Part shown: piece by piece, positions 22,803 through 32,800 of the stretch
Numbering within the stretch: position 1 is the first letter of the stretch
Layout of the letters: every line of letters starts with the position of its first letter
From: Toxorhynchites rutilus septentrionalis
Taxonomy: Eukaryota > Arthropoda > Insecta > Diptera > Culicidae
Length of the DNA: 64,000 nt
Assembly: GCF_029784135.1 (NCBI RefSeq)
Contig: NC_073746.1
Span: forward strand, 97,867,015-97,931,014
Direction of reading: 5' to 3'
Notes under the pieces: generated by a model
Database searches by the model: none
What the model was told of the DNA's origin: nothing
What the model saw: the letters and a program-made list of their open reading frames with translations, nothing else
Translations under genes and position numbers: made by a program

Positions 22803-24110
22803 AACTAGCTGACCCGGCGAACTTCGTCCCACCCACAATTGATATACATTGCGTTTCACAATTATAGAACCACTAATTTTTTCTGAGTTTCTAGAGGTAT
22901 GTAAGAAGTCGGTTGAATTGAAGTATATAGTGTAGGATATAATAACTATCTTCATTTAAAAACCTGGCCGTTTAAACTTTATTGTTGTGTTCAGGTGCGA
23001 AACATTCAAAAAACTAAAATTCCAATATTTCATAACTATAGAACCAGATAGAAAAACTTCCACTCATTTACAAAATTAACGTCAATTTCACATGAATTAC
23101 AATAAGTTTCCAGTTCATAAGTCATCTTTAGTTCTCAATCAGTTCACATAACCCATTCGGAGTGGTTTTGACCAAGTTGCGTCATGTTGTAGTATGTATC
23201 TCGTTCTACGCAGAGGATACTGCTCGTTTGAGATTTTCAAACCATTCATACTGCTTGCAAGCTGTAAGAAGTGCAATGAAGTTCTTCAAAATCATTTACT
23301 TCTGTTTTTGCATCAAAAACACCACGATAATTGAGTAATTTGGCATCAATTCATAAAATCCAAAAAGCCAAGGCATGGTTTATTGAATAGGGGCTTCATA
23401 TTCTGGACTGGTCAGCTTGTTTACCAGATCAAAACCCTATAAGGAACTTATGAGGAGTGATCGTACGAATAGTAGATGCAGCTTGCAAGCAGTATGAATG
23501 ATTTGAAGATCTTAAACGAGCAGTATCCTCTGTGTTGAACGAGATACATACTACAACATGGCGCAACTTGGTCAAAACCACGCCGAATGGGTTATTTGAA
23601 CTGATTGAGAACTAAAGATGACTTACGAAGCTTATTGTAATTCATGTGAAATTGACGTTAATTTTGTAAAGGAGTGAAAGTTTTTCCATTTGGTTCTATC
23701 GTTATGAAACACCGGAATTTCAGTTTTTTGGTTGTTTCGCGGCTGAACATAACAATAAAGGTCAAATGGCCAGTCTTTTAAATGAAGATAGTTATAATAT
23801 CCTACACTATATACTTCAATTCAACCGACTTCTTACATATCTCTGGAAACTCAGAAAAAATAAGTGGTTCTATAGTTGTGAAACGCAGTATATTGATGTA
23901 AATCATTTCGAACACTCAAGTTCCCACATAAATTCTATAATATAATAATAATACATATTCTATACTCCCGGTATATAATTTCTTTTTTGACATATAAATA
24001 TGATGCAGACTAAGACGCATCAATCTTGATACTGACTGTTCAAATCCGTTGATCCGTTCTTGAATTAAACCACGAGGAACGGACGCCAAATCATTTTTAT
24101 TAATATAGAT
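22803..24110 (+). repeat. TAGCTGACCCGGC-family repeat, split by a Tc1-like foldback
   Basis: The head AACTAGCTGACCCGGCGAAC starts at 22803 and stops at 22846 where the Tc1-like element begins. The repeat resumes at 23889 with TATTGATGTAAATCATTTCG and ends with ATTTTTATTAATATAGATCAA near 24112, equivalent to the 3' end of the 18154 copy (ATCCATTTATATATATA). The array of 130-bp units is missing. Confidence 0.65.
22847..23888. mobile_element. Tc1-like element with ~420-bp inverted arms
   Basis: TA lies at 22845-22846 and 23889-23890. The tips are CATTGCGTTTCACAATTATA and, on the reverse strand, CTGCGTTTCACAACTATAG. The arms extend about 420 bp inwards. The right arm and loop (about 23360-23610, plus strand) read, with stops, as a Tc1-type transposase C-terminus. 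Landmarks are ILDWSACLPDQNPI (canonical LEWPAQSPDLNPIE), ACKQYE, DLKRAVSSVLNEI and LVKTTPNGLFELI. The left arm is an inverted copy of the C-terminal coding region, so the element was built by inverted duplication of its own 3' end. The catalytic Glu position reads Arg. Confidence 0.85.
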
Positions 24111-24311
24111 CAAGTTTATAAATATACAGTTACTTTCACTTGATTTATTTGAATCTCATTGTTGACAAAAAAAAACAATATTTATTTGAAGCTCATTGTG
24201 AAAACATAAACATAAACGAAACATAACTGTTATTGAATTGAATACACGGTGAAAATAAAAACATTTTTGATTTGAAATTCATTATGAATTATTTTTAAGC
24301 AATTGTTTATT

Positions 24312-26452
24312 TTTCTTCCTCATCTTGGATTCGGTTCTAAGGATTCCGACGCTTTGCCTTGGAGCGCTGTTGCTTCGTTGCGCTGTTGTGGGGTTCGAAG
24401 AGCAGGGCCTGAAATCTTCGAAGGTGAAAAATGAAGACCGACTCTACTCTCCGTAGCTTCGCTTCGACTAGAACTGCTTCGGCAGTCGCCGCCAACAAAA
24501 GGTGACTTGACTAGAAAATGAATTGACTAGCGAGGATGACTGGTGAACTAGTCCAGTCAGTGGTTATTCCAACTGACGCGACTAATGAATACAAATCTGC
24601 CTCTTCATTCAACTGATTTCAATCCACACTTCCATTTCCAATCTTATTTTTACGTCAATATAAAGAGGAATGAAAACATGATTTCTGATGCAAAAAAGAA
24701 GTTACCCCATCAATGGACGGTTTATTGTCTACCCATCGTGAATTCAAACCAACAAACTTAGACATTTATCAAGTATGCTATAAAGGTCTTCGCGTTAGTA
24801 TTAGTAAATAGCGTGCAAAATAGCGCACACACACTGCACGCTATTTTATACGTGTGAACAATTTTCGTGTACGATACAAAATAATCTAGCTGACCTGTAC
24901 TGCCCATGATTGCATAGGAGACGTAATCGACAACACCATTAGTGTTGGGAAAACGCATTTTTGTTGTTTTTTAGCCTACAAGCATAACCATGCAAATTTC
25001 CGATGAAATGATCTGTCGGCATGGCCTAGATGATTTTGCGGATTACAACACATTTTTTCCATTTGGAAAACATTTGCGTCTATTTATGCGGACAATCAAT
25101 CGTTTCAATGAACATTTGTTCGCATAGCTAGACGTAATCACCAAGTTGTTCTGTCTGTAGCGTTAGTATTTACATTTCCGTTAATAGTCAAAACGTCTCC
25201 GTCGGTAGTTTCAGTTGTTATTGGATAAAATCAAAAAGGTTTGGAAGAAATTTAGTGAAATGTCTGAAAACGGTGCTCTTGATTTGTTGCGAGTCTATGA
25301 TAGTATTTTTTTTCTCTGAAGAATACTCTGGGATATGATAAGAACAGCAGGTTCGTGTTTTTTAATTATTTGAATTTGTAAAGGCAATCTGCAATGTTGG
25401 TAATTTTAGTAACATGATTTACCGATATCACGATCAATCGCATAAGGATGGTGGAGTGACTTACTCCAACGGTATGAGTAAATGCTGAGTATGTGGAATA
25501 ATTCAATGTTGAATCCGAGGAGTTCAAATGCTAAGAATTATTTTATTATTTTAAATTTACTACTGATCTGATTGTTTCATTATCTACTTGAAGATTCAAA
25601 TGCAGAAATTTAGGTAATTATAACATTAAAAAACACAATTGCTTCTCTTTGTTCATCGTGTACATAAAATAGTAATTATATGAGCAGTGTTTCAATGGTT
25701 TATTATATTCATCTATTAGTAAACACTAAGTAATAAGACACTATCGTGACAGACATGTTTGGACTCTACAAAGAATGTAATTCAAATGTAGATTTAGCTT
25801 ATAGCACATAATACTGACAATTGTTGATTTTCGAACGATGTATGGAAGTACGTCTGTTATGCGGACAAACAGTGATTTTTCGGAAACGTTTTTTCAAAAC
25901 TGCTCTTATTTTTTCGGGCAAAAAATGTTTGTTTGCATGTTGAGCAAACGTATTACATTGTGTAGAATGCGAAACAGCCAAAAAGTCGATTTTGTTCATT
26001 TTGTCGTTTACGTCTCCTATACAAACATGGGCAGTGTAGCGTATGTCATACCACGTTAAACTCAAACATCGATGCATGCACATGTACATGGGAGAGAGAA
26101 AGAGAGAAACGAATTCGTTTTGGGGGAAGTCACTTCAAAATGCAGTGAGGACAATTTGACTGGGAAGAATGAAATGATATAGTCGAGTCGGTAGAGGGAG
26201 ATAGCGACTAAACGCCCGACTGACTGCCAGCCGACTATCCTCAGTTGACTATGACTATGCAGAGCCCTGTCGAAGACACAGACGATGGTTCCTCATGACA
26301 CTAGAATCCCAATCTCTTCCTGCCAGTTTTGCAAAATCAAACGCAAGACGACGTAAATCTTTGAGAGTCATACCATAGAAAGCTTTGTCCAGTGCTCTTT
26401 AGTAGTTCGCCAGATCCTCAGACTGCTCACTCGTAAATACTTGTCTGAACCG
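24312..26452 (-). pseudogene. CENPB/Psq-type helix-turn-helix transposase fragment, split by a hAT-like insert
   Basis: Minus-strand codons from 26452 read VFTSEQSEDLANY, one stop, then ALDKAFYGMTLKDLRRLAFD, FAKLAGRDW and RLCLR, where a 1867-bp insertion (24403-26269) begins. On its far side the frame resumes with TPQQRNEATALQGKASESL and stops near 24312. The order (basic-rich N part, YG(L/M)T.KDLRRLA, AG.DW, LSLR.P-like) matches the pogo/Tigger/Jerky-type DNA-binding domain, which in these proteins precedes the DDE domain. No DDE part is present. This is a remnant with one in-frame stop. Confidence 0.8.
24403..26269. mobile_element. 1867-bp hAT-like element with 8-bp TSD
   Basis: TCGAAGAG (24395-24402) and TCGAAGAC (26270-26277) form an 8-bp duplication with one difference. 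The tips are CAGGGCCTGAAATC and, on the reverse strand, CAGGGCTCTGCATAG. Subterminal zones on both sides are rich in GACTAG / AGTCG motifs (24460-24600 and 26160-26255), like transposase binding sites in hAT elements. The interior is AT-rich with no recognisable transposase. The flanking reading frame is continuous once it and one TSD copy are removed, which confirms the ends. Confidence 0.88.
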
Positions 26453-26544
26453 ACCTAGGTGCTCGCTGACACATCCCAGCAGAAGTAAAAAGCTTAAAGT
26501 AATCCCTCACATTCATTGCCTTCACGGAGTCGGTCATCTTCGCG

Positions 26545-26850
26545 TTTCTTCCACTGCCAGCTCACCGCTGAATCGTCTGGGTCTCCTCCAACGATTTTAC
26601 AACACAGGACCAGGTCGAATGGTCGATTCCCAACTGTTTCGCGATCCACCTGTGAAACTGGCCTGGATTTTTCCTGACCGCGCCCATATTTTTTTGTCGA
26701 AGCACTTCTTGCTTGGAAGCCATCTCGATAACCACTTGACAGTTTGTGACGAATATTAACACTTGGAAACGTTACACTCCAAACTAGCTTTACCTAAAAT
26801 TTCATCATTTTTACCCTTACAACAAAAAGTTATACACAGTACAATCTTCA
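26545..26850 (-). pseudogene. DD37E transposase N-terminus and 5' UTR
   Basis: On the minus strand the ATG at about 26724 starts MASKQEVLRQKN, followed by a helix-turn-helix with IAKQLGIDHST. It stops after ETQTIQR (TGA near 26564). The upstream text to 26850 (AAATTTCATCATTTTTACCC on the plus strand) is shared with 480-590. The residues before the first catalytic Asp and all later domains are absent. The fragment abuts the pogo-like MITE at 26854. Confidence 0.85.
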
Positions 26851-26853
26851 ATA

Positions 26854-27035
26854 CAGTAGAACCCCGATTATCCGCGGAATTGTCTGGCAAGGTCCCCGCG
26901 AATAACGAAAATCGGGGATGATGCAAGAAAGACTAAAATTGAGGTGTAAAACACGAAAAAAAGCATGAAAACTATGTTGTAGCACAAAATCATCAAACTC
27001 GCTGTCGCGAATAATCCGCATCCGGTGTTATACCT
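26854..27035 (+). mobile_element. Pogo-like MITE, one end plus interior
   Basis: TA, then CAGTAGAACCCCGATTATCC and GCGGAATTGTCTGGC. The interior is the reverse complement of the right half of the 28257-28602 element, ending at CTCGCTGTCGCGAATAATCC. The second tip is missing. Confidence 0.82.
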
Positions 27036-28256
27036 TTAACAGTTATCGTGGCGGTCTTTTTCCAGTTAACATACACAGAGGCGATTATATTATATAATTG
27101 TTTCATCACCACTATTTTTCAACATCTCTTATTCGTCACAGAACATTCAAATCCTCTCTATGGTCACCATTTTAATTTACATTTGGAAACGTATGCAAAT
27201 AACAACAATGTTGCGGAAAAATATACAAATGCTCCCTACCAGGCGGTATGAAAACCGACGCTTTGTATCGTGTTCCAGATTGGAATTTGAGTTGCGACGA
27301 ATTTCGACATATGGCCAGTTTGTTCTCGTGAGAACAAGAGGGAATCCATGTCATAAAAACATGGCGCTTATCAGGGCCACCGAACCTTTCACTGTAGAGT
27401 TATTTCAATACAATTTAATGCAACAGTACAATGCATTCTAGAGTGATATTGATAAGATATTGAAGAGCAAATTGATTTTTATATTTTTTGACGGGATTGG
27501 GATTATTTTTGGATGATCGAACATTCAATTTCCAAAGTACACGACATTGCAAGCCGGATGGGAAAAAAGGAATTTTTCAGCAGTGAGAGCTATGTTCGTC
27601 GGTTTAAAACTGAAGGTGAGAATTCGTTCCACAGCGATTGCTATAGTTGTCGCCAACACTATCTATTTCGGATTTTCTATTGCCGTTCTGCGAAATGTGC
27701 TGCTCCGGTTATGTCCCCGTCATTACCGACCCGTCTTTTTTATTGGATAAGTAACCAAGATGGGTCGAGGAGCTTCATGTACCCCGGGACTCAGAAATGT
27801 TATCAATAATCTCTAAAACAAAACAAAATGACGGGAAGCGATCGAAAATCTAATCGGCCACTTCAGGGAATTAGTTTATTACAGTAAATCAAGCAAATCA
27901 AGTTGGAGGCTCGTCCAAGAAACACAGCGGTGGCAGATGATCGTATTATTACACGCCAAGAATAATTCATTTATGTTTTTGGCCGAACTTCGTGATAAAT
28001 CGCTGGAAATTATGAAATTGAACTGAGTAGCCAAATAATCAGAGTGAGCACAATCTCATATATACTGTCAAAACTACAAAGCCTGGAAAATGTAGCATAA
28101 TGGTGTGGGCTGCACATATCAACATAAAAATATGAGAAAAAAGAATTCATCACTGAGTACTAATTAAACCGAGAAACATTATAGAACTGTCGTTTTTATT
28201 TTTCCTTTACCAAAATTATCTTGGCGACGACAGGCAGATCGCGTAATTTCTATATA
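27036..28256. other. No gene recognised
   Basis: AT-rich with overlapping ORFs below 100 codons at 27160-27810; none has a recognisable domain. 27640-27760 is GC-richer. Weak coding potential cannot be excluded. Confidence 0.4.
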
Positions 28257-28602
28257 CAGTGGAATCCCGATTATCCGCGAGCGGATGATCCGCGGTGCGG
28301 AATATGCGCGACAGCGAGTTCCATAATAAATCCATAGACCTTCCCGGAATTTGTCAGTGAATGGCAGGATCATGCACTTTTGTTTTGGTCATGGCTTTCA
28401 CATTATCTGATCACTGGTGTACACGACCTTGTAGATGGATAGTTTAATGATTTCTGTATTAAGATAACATAGTTTTCATGATGAAATATCTTTTTTTTTT
28501 TGTGTTTCGAACTTATTTTTAGTCCTTTATTGCGTTATCCGCGAATTTTGTTATTCGCGATGAGCTAGCCAGACTATTCCGCGGATAATCGGGGTTCTAC
28601 TG
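28257..28602. mobile_element. 346-bp pogo-like MITE, complete
   Basis: TA at 28255-28256 and 28603-28604. The tips are CAGTGGAATCCCGATTATCC and, on the reverse strand, CAGTAGAACCCCGATTATCC. Both are followed by GCGGA-rich inner repeats. CAGTRGAACCCCGATTATCCGCG-type tips are typical of pogo/Tigger-related MITEs. It has no ORF. Related ends lie at 22239, 26854 and 34429. Confidence 0.93.
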
Positions 28603-28604
28603 TA

Positions 28605-29494
28605 TAATAAATTGAATGTAATATGTGGTACGTATTGAATTTATGTTTTCTTTCTTTATTTCATACAAACATGCGATGTGCTAATTATAGCTGTATAGTA
28701 CCGCCAGCACAATAAAATAAGCGGTGCGCACAGGCAGCATCAATTCAAGAAAAAAAACACTTTCCAAAAATCAAAGAACTTGTATTCAATTAATATTTGT
28801 CGCTATTCCTGGCAATGGCGAAGCAGCTGATTTCAAGAGCTACATTCCTACGCCGATGTACATTTGCCGCCCAACATGTTAATTACGACCTCTGACATTT
28901 GTGGCACACACATTTAACGACCCGAACCTTTTCTTCGTTCAGGTTCGCACCAACCGCTCCACCTTAGTACCTACAGCTCATTCCTTGCCCAAAAACGTCC
29001 CTCGCCTTGAAAATCACTGTCCCAAGAAAACCGCAGTCTTCCCAGAGACCCAACACCAGCCACCAGACAGCGACATCGGTTGATTTTCTTGTTGTATGGC
29101 ATAATTTCCAACGAAATGACGACAAAGTTTTTTTTCTGTTTGTTTCTCGTACCTTACTTTTCGGTGGTGGTTCGAAAACGATGAGAATGGTCCGCATTTT
29201 TGAGTTATTTATAACGATTCCTTTTTTTATTACCCTGCCCGGTATATCATGGTGTCACGATTACTATCTCGCGATCGTTTGTTGGCAACGGCAGCCCCGC
29301 AGCAGCATAAACAAAGCAAGTACGCTAGCAAACATCACGGCTGTCGCACTCAACTTGATCCGACTGAGCTAACGTGAAGTGATGGTGTGAATCTCGACTT
29401 CGGACGCGAAGGATGAGTTTAATTCGATGTGACGCAACGAACAATGACAGCTGGATTCGTTATTCGGGTTACCAGTTCTATTACCGTTGTGGTC
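28605..29494. other. Apparently single-copy region, GC-richer from 28900
   Basis: 28900-29480 is close to 50% GC with no repeat from this window. ORFs at 29007-29372 (plus) show no domain. The context, next to a promoter-like site and the longest unexplained ORF in the window, makes this the best candidate for host gene-associated sequence. Confidence 0.4.
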
Positions 29495-29590
29495 AGTCGA
29501 ATGTTTTGTGTACATATATGTACACATGAATAGTTTGAATAGTTTATCATTTTAAGTAAACGTTTAGAAGTTTTTACAAAATAGGTAAGT
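29480..29590 (+). promoter_or_regulatory. Candidate promoter and non-coding first exon
   Basis: An arthropod-type initiator core GGTCAGTCG lies at 29491-29499 (A+1 about 29495). About 90 bases downstream a strong 5' splice site, AATAG/GTAAGTTT, occurs at 29584/29585. A symmetric ACATATATGTACACATG stretch lies between. No clear TATA box is present. This is motif reading only. Confidence 0.25.
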
Positions 29591-29788
29591 TTCATTCTGG
29601 CAACCTGCGGGTGCTATCTGATTTAATCACTCAAACAATTAAGAACGTTGATCTGTGGTGGGGGGTAATGGTACTTTTGTTCTTGTCAACACCAAATTAA
29701 AGACAATTGTAACTAGAACACCCCGTTCATCGTGTACTTGTAAGTCTGACCTGTGCGCGTAATAAACTTTTCCGAAGCTCGTAAAAAC

Positions 29789-30334
29789 ATGCGTACAGAT
29801 CATAAACTGTATGTCACCGAGTCGCTAGAGCTAGAGACGGGATCTGTTCGGAGGTTTACCTCACACGAATTCGGTGTTCCCATCGAGTGGGGGATCATAA
29901 ACACACGCACCCACAGATCACGAACCGTGAAAGTCCACCGCTTAATCGGTGGTCTTCCACATGTACCCAGGAGGAAACATTTCCCAAGTAATTCGCGATC
30001 AGGCTACTCCGCAGTTTACGAATGTCCGCACGCTGTTACTGCAGTACGAATCGTCAGCAGTGCAAGACATTTTTCAGATTCCGATATAAACTTATCGTAT
30101 TTATGTAAATTCTGTGTACACCCAACTTGGACGGCTCTGGTATACCTCAGACAATCTTTTACGACTCACAATTCGAATGCGGCGAAACAAGAGCACGTAA
30201 TGCCTACATCGTGGATCGCGAAAACATGTGATTGGTGCATAAATTATACATATGTTTTCTGGGAGACGACTAGACACAGATTCCTGCGCACGTCCCTCCC
30301 CCTCTGTCCGAGTATGCACGGGCAACGAAAGTAA
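29789..30334 (+). CDS. Unidentified ORF, 181 codons from the first ATG
   Basis: The frame is open from 29753; the first ATG is at about 29789 (MRTDHKLYVTESLELETG..). It is the longest ORF here not explained by a transposon or repeat. It is basic and Ser/Thr/His-rich with scattered Cys (YLCKFCVHP, CDWCINYTYVFW). I see no known domain, no signal peptide and no coiled coil. It lies about 200 bp downstream of a candidate 5' splice site. It could be a real lineage-specific exon, a decayed element, or chance in a GC-richer patch. Confidence 0.25.
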   Translation: MRTDHKLYVTESLELETGSVRRFTSHEFGVPIEWGIINTRTHRSRTVKVHRLIGGLPHVPRRKHFPSNSRSGYSAVYECPHAVTAVRIVSSARHFSDSDINLSYLCKFCVHPTWTALVYLRQSFTTHNSNAAKQEHVMPTSWIAKTCDWCINYTYVFWETTRHRFLRTSLPLCPSMHGQRK

Positions 30335-31239
30335 ATATTGCACATGAAATTAAATTTATCGTCACCAGTAATTGAAATTAATGATCACTGTCTCGATCGA
30401 ATTCGAGTGCTGTGTCCTGGGCGGTTGAGCAGCATCGGTTTTTGTTGAAAATCAGAAAAAAGACACATGTATAAAATAAAACGTCAACTTTATCTGTAAA
30501 TTCTACACATACATTGGATACAATATTCTACCCGTAGAGACCACCGAAGAATTACTGAAAAATACCGGTCTCACAAACCACAACAAAAGGGCCATCATGG
30601 CCCAGTGCTAAAATTCATCATTTAGCTACACACAGCTACAGCTACGAGACAGCTTAAAACATTGCCACTTATGTACAACATTTAAACCACAAAACTTCTG
30701 CTCGTTTATCCCCGCCACTCGCGGATATAATTTCACTCACATTAATTTAACATTTTGATTTATTGCAGCATCAAACCGTCTCGGACTATACTTTTTTGCC
30801 CCTCTCTCTCTTTGGTTTCCTTCATGGAAAACCATCGTGAGCGGGCATGGAGGTCAGCGCATATTCATCAACGCCAGGCCTTCTTGCTGGAGGTGACTGC
30901 CGGCAGAAGGTCCTTGTCCGTCATTAAATTTTCGGTTTGGATCCGCCGATCGGGTTTGTGGCGCGTGATTCATATTCTTCGTTATTCTGATCCAATTTCG
31001 AAATGACGGAAGATAATTGGCGGAAAAAATAGAAAAAAAATATATATTCAAAGGCAAAAATAGACTATGGAACAGAGGTCTTCAAACTTCATTTGTAAGT
31101 GTTGTTCAATGAGTAAAAACAGTCCGGCAATGGAAAGACGAGAGTGCATTTCCGCGGGTTTTTGTGACTATTTGTCGTCTCAAAGTATTCCCAAATCTTC
31201 CGTAAGAATCAGTAAGAACAGATCCACGCTTCACGATAG
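30335..31239. other. No gene recognised
   Basis: Mixed composition. 30755-31010 contains overlapping ORFs on both strands, neither with a recognisable domain. Confidence 0.4.
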
Positions 31240-31399
31240 TGTCGACGTAGGACTACGTTTCTCAGCAAGGGTGTCAAATCAGGAAACTGGTCACGTTTTT
31301 ATGAATTAGTTTGAACGATGATAACTATTTTCGCTGCGATCGGATGTTGATGATTGCTTACCAATCCAATCAGAAATTCTCTAAGATTTGTGTGCTATA
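31240..31399 (-). repeat. GACGTAG-palindrome family, minus-strand copy
   Basis: Starts with CGACGTAGGACTACGTTTC (31242-31260), then AAGGGTGTCAAATCAGGAAA and TGGTCACGTTTTTATGAA. It continues to CTCTAAGATTTG (31379-31390), the reverse complement of the 14270-14417 text. The DD37E transposon starting at 31400 is inserted at its far end. Confidence 0.8.
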
Positions 31400-32688
31400 T
31401 GTTTGAAATACGAAATTATTGCGACACCGAAAATATCATGCCAATTTTCTTCTAATGTTTAGAATCAAACCAAAATTTTCGGGTAGTTTTATACATATAT
31501 TCACTTCAAAAATCAAAAGAAAAGTTAATCGATGGAGCCTTGAGTGTAAAATTGAACGCATTTTCGCTTGATGCCCTCCATCAAAGTCTTTACAGTGTCA
31601 TCCGGTACCAGTTTCTCAGTTTTTTTCTATTTTCTTAACATGTCCTTCTCGTCTTTGACTGTCTTCTTGCTCTTCCGAAGTTCCCGCTTCATTATTGCCC
31701 AGTACTGCTCCACCGGGCGCAGCTCCGGACGGTTTGGCGGGTTTATGTCCTTTGAAACAAAATGGACAGAATTGGCCTCATACCACTCCAGGACACTTTT
31801 AGAATAGTGGCATGATGCCAAATCTGGCCAAAATAGCGGAGCTTCGTCGTGCTGCTGCAAGAACGGCAAAAGGCGCTTCTCGAGGCACTCAGATTTGTAG
31901 ATCTCGCCATTTACTGTGCCCTTTGTCACGAAAGGCTCACTCCTCAGTCCGCAAGAGCAGATGGCATGCCAAACGAGATATTTGGAGGCGAACTTCGACA
32001 TTTTCTTCTTCTTTAATTTGTCGTCCACATCGAACTTGCTCTTGCCGGTGCAAAACTCCAACCCCGGAATTTGCTTAAAATCGGCTTTTATATACGTTTC
32101 GTCGTCCATCACACAGCAGCCATATTTTGTCAGCATCTTCTCGTAGAGTTTCCGTGCCCGAGTTTTAGCCATCGATTGTTGCCGCTCATCGCGGTTTGGG
32201 AAGTTCTGTACCTTGTATGTATGTAGTCCAGCTCTCCTCTTTGCATTCTGGACGTAGCTCTGCGACATGCCGATCTTTTTGGCCAAATCACGGCTTGAGA
32301 CGTTGGGATAATCATCCGCTTCACCTTTCCCTCCGTCTTTTTGTTCTCTGGTCCCGGTTTTCTTCCAGCTCCTTTGCCGTGGTCCAACGTCAACCGCTCC
32401 TGGAACCGCTTCAACACTCTGGAGACGGTTGAATGGTGAATGTTCAACATTTTTCCCAACTGCCGGTGCGACAGGTCAGGAAATTCCAGGTGTTTGGAAA
32501 AAATTTGTTCTCTCGACTCGCGTTGGTTCACCTCCATTTTCGTTGAATCGAAAAACACGACTTCGAGTTTGACAGCATGTAGACAATACACATCAATGAG
32601 AAAGTGTGCAAAATTTGGTTGATTTTTACCCAATGGTAAAAAAGTTATGCTCTGTTGAATGTGTCGCAATAATTTCGTGTTCGCCCTT
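31400..32688 (-). mobile_element. DD37E transposon, 1289 bp, near complete
   Basis: TA at 31398-31399 and 32689-32690. Inner parts of the terminal repeats match over CGAAATTATTGCGACAC (left 31411-31427; reverse complement on the right 32661-32677). The outer 13 bases of the left end have diverged from the right-end AAGGGCGAACACG while keeping the same spacing. It contains one transposase pseudogene (31525-32537). The target was a GACGTAG-family repeat. Confidence 0.88.
31525..32537 (-). pseudogene. DD37E transposase, one frameshift and one nonsense codon
   Basis: Start ATG at 32537 (MEVNQRESREQIF). Two helix-turn-helix motifs (LSHRQLGKMLNIHHSTVSRVL and, after the frameshift, KKIGMSQSYVQNAKRRAG) bind the terminal repeats. 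A GRKPGP linker lies between them. Catalytic residues: first Asp in CCVMDDETYIKAD, second Asp in LFWPDLASCHYS, and Glu in LRPVEQYW, exactly 37 residues after the second Asp. A one-base loss near 32308-32316 separates the halves. TGG has become TAG at 31627-31629, after which the frame runs on to the TAA at 31525. Total length would be about 337 residues, as expected for the family. The disruptions are few, so the copy is relatively young. Confidence 0.93.
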
Positions 32689-32690
32689 TA

Positions 32691-32800
32691 TTGAATATCT
32701 TGTTATACATTACAATTTTTGTTTATACTGATTAATATTGGAAGCCATCTCATTTTCCTAAACATTTGTTTTGCGCAATTTTCATCATGATTTTTTAGTA
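32691..32800. other. Short spacer
   Basis: AT-rich spacer between the DD37E element and the next MITE. Confidence 0.4.
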
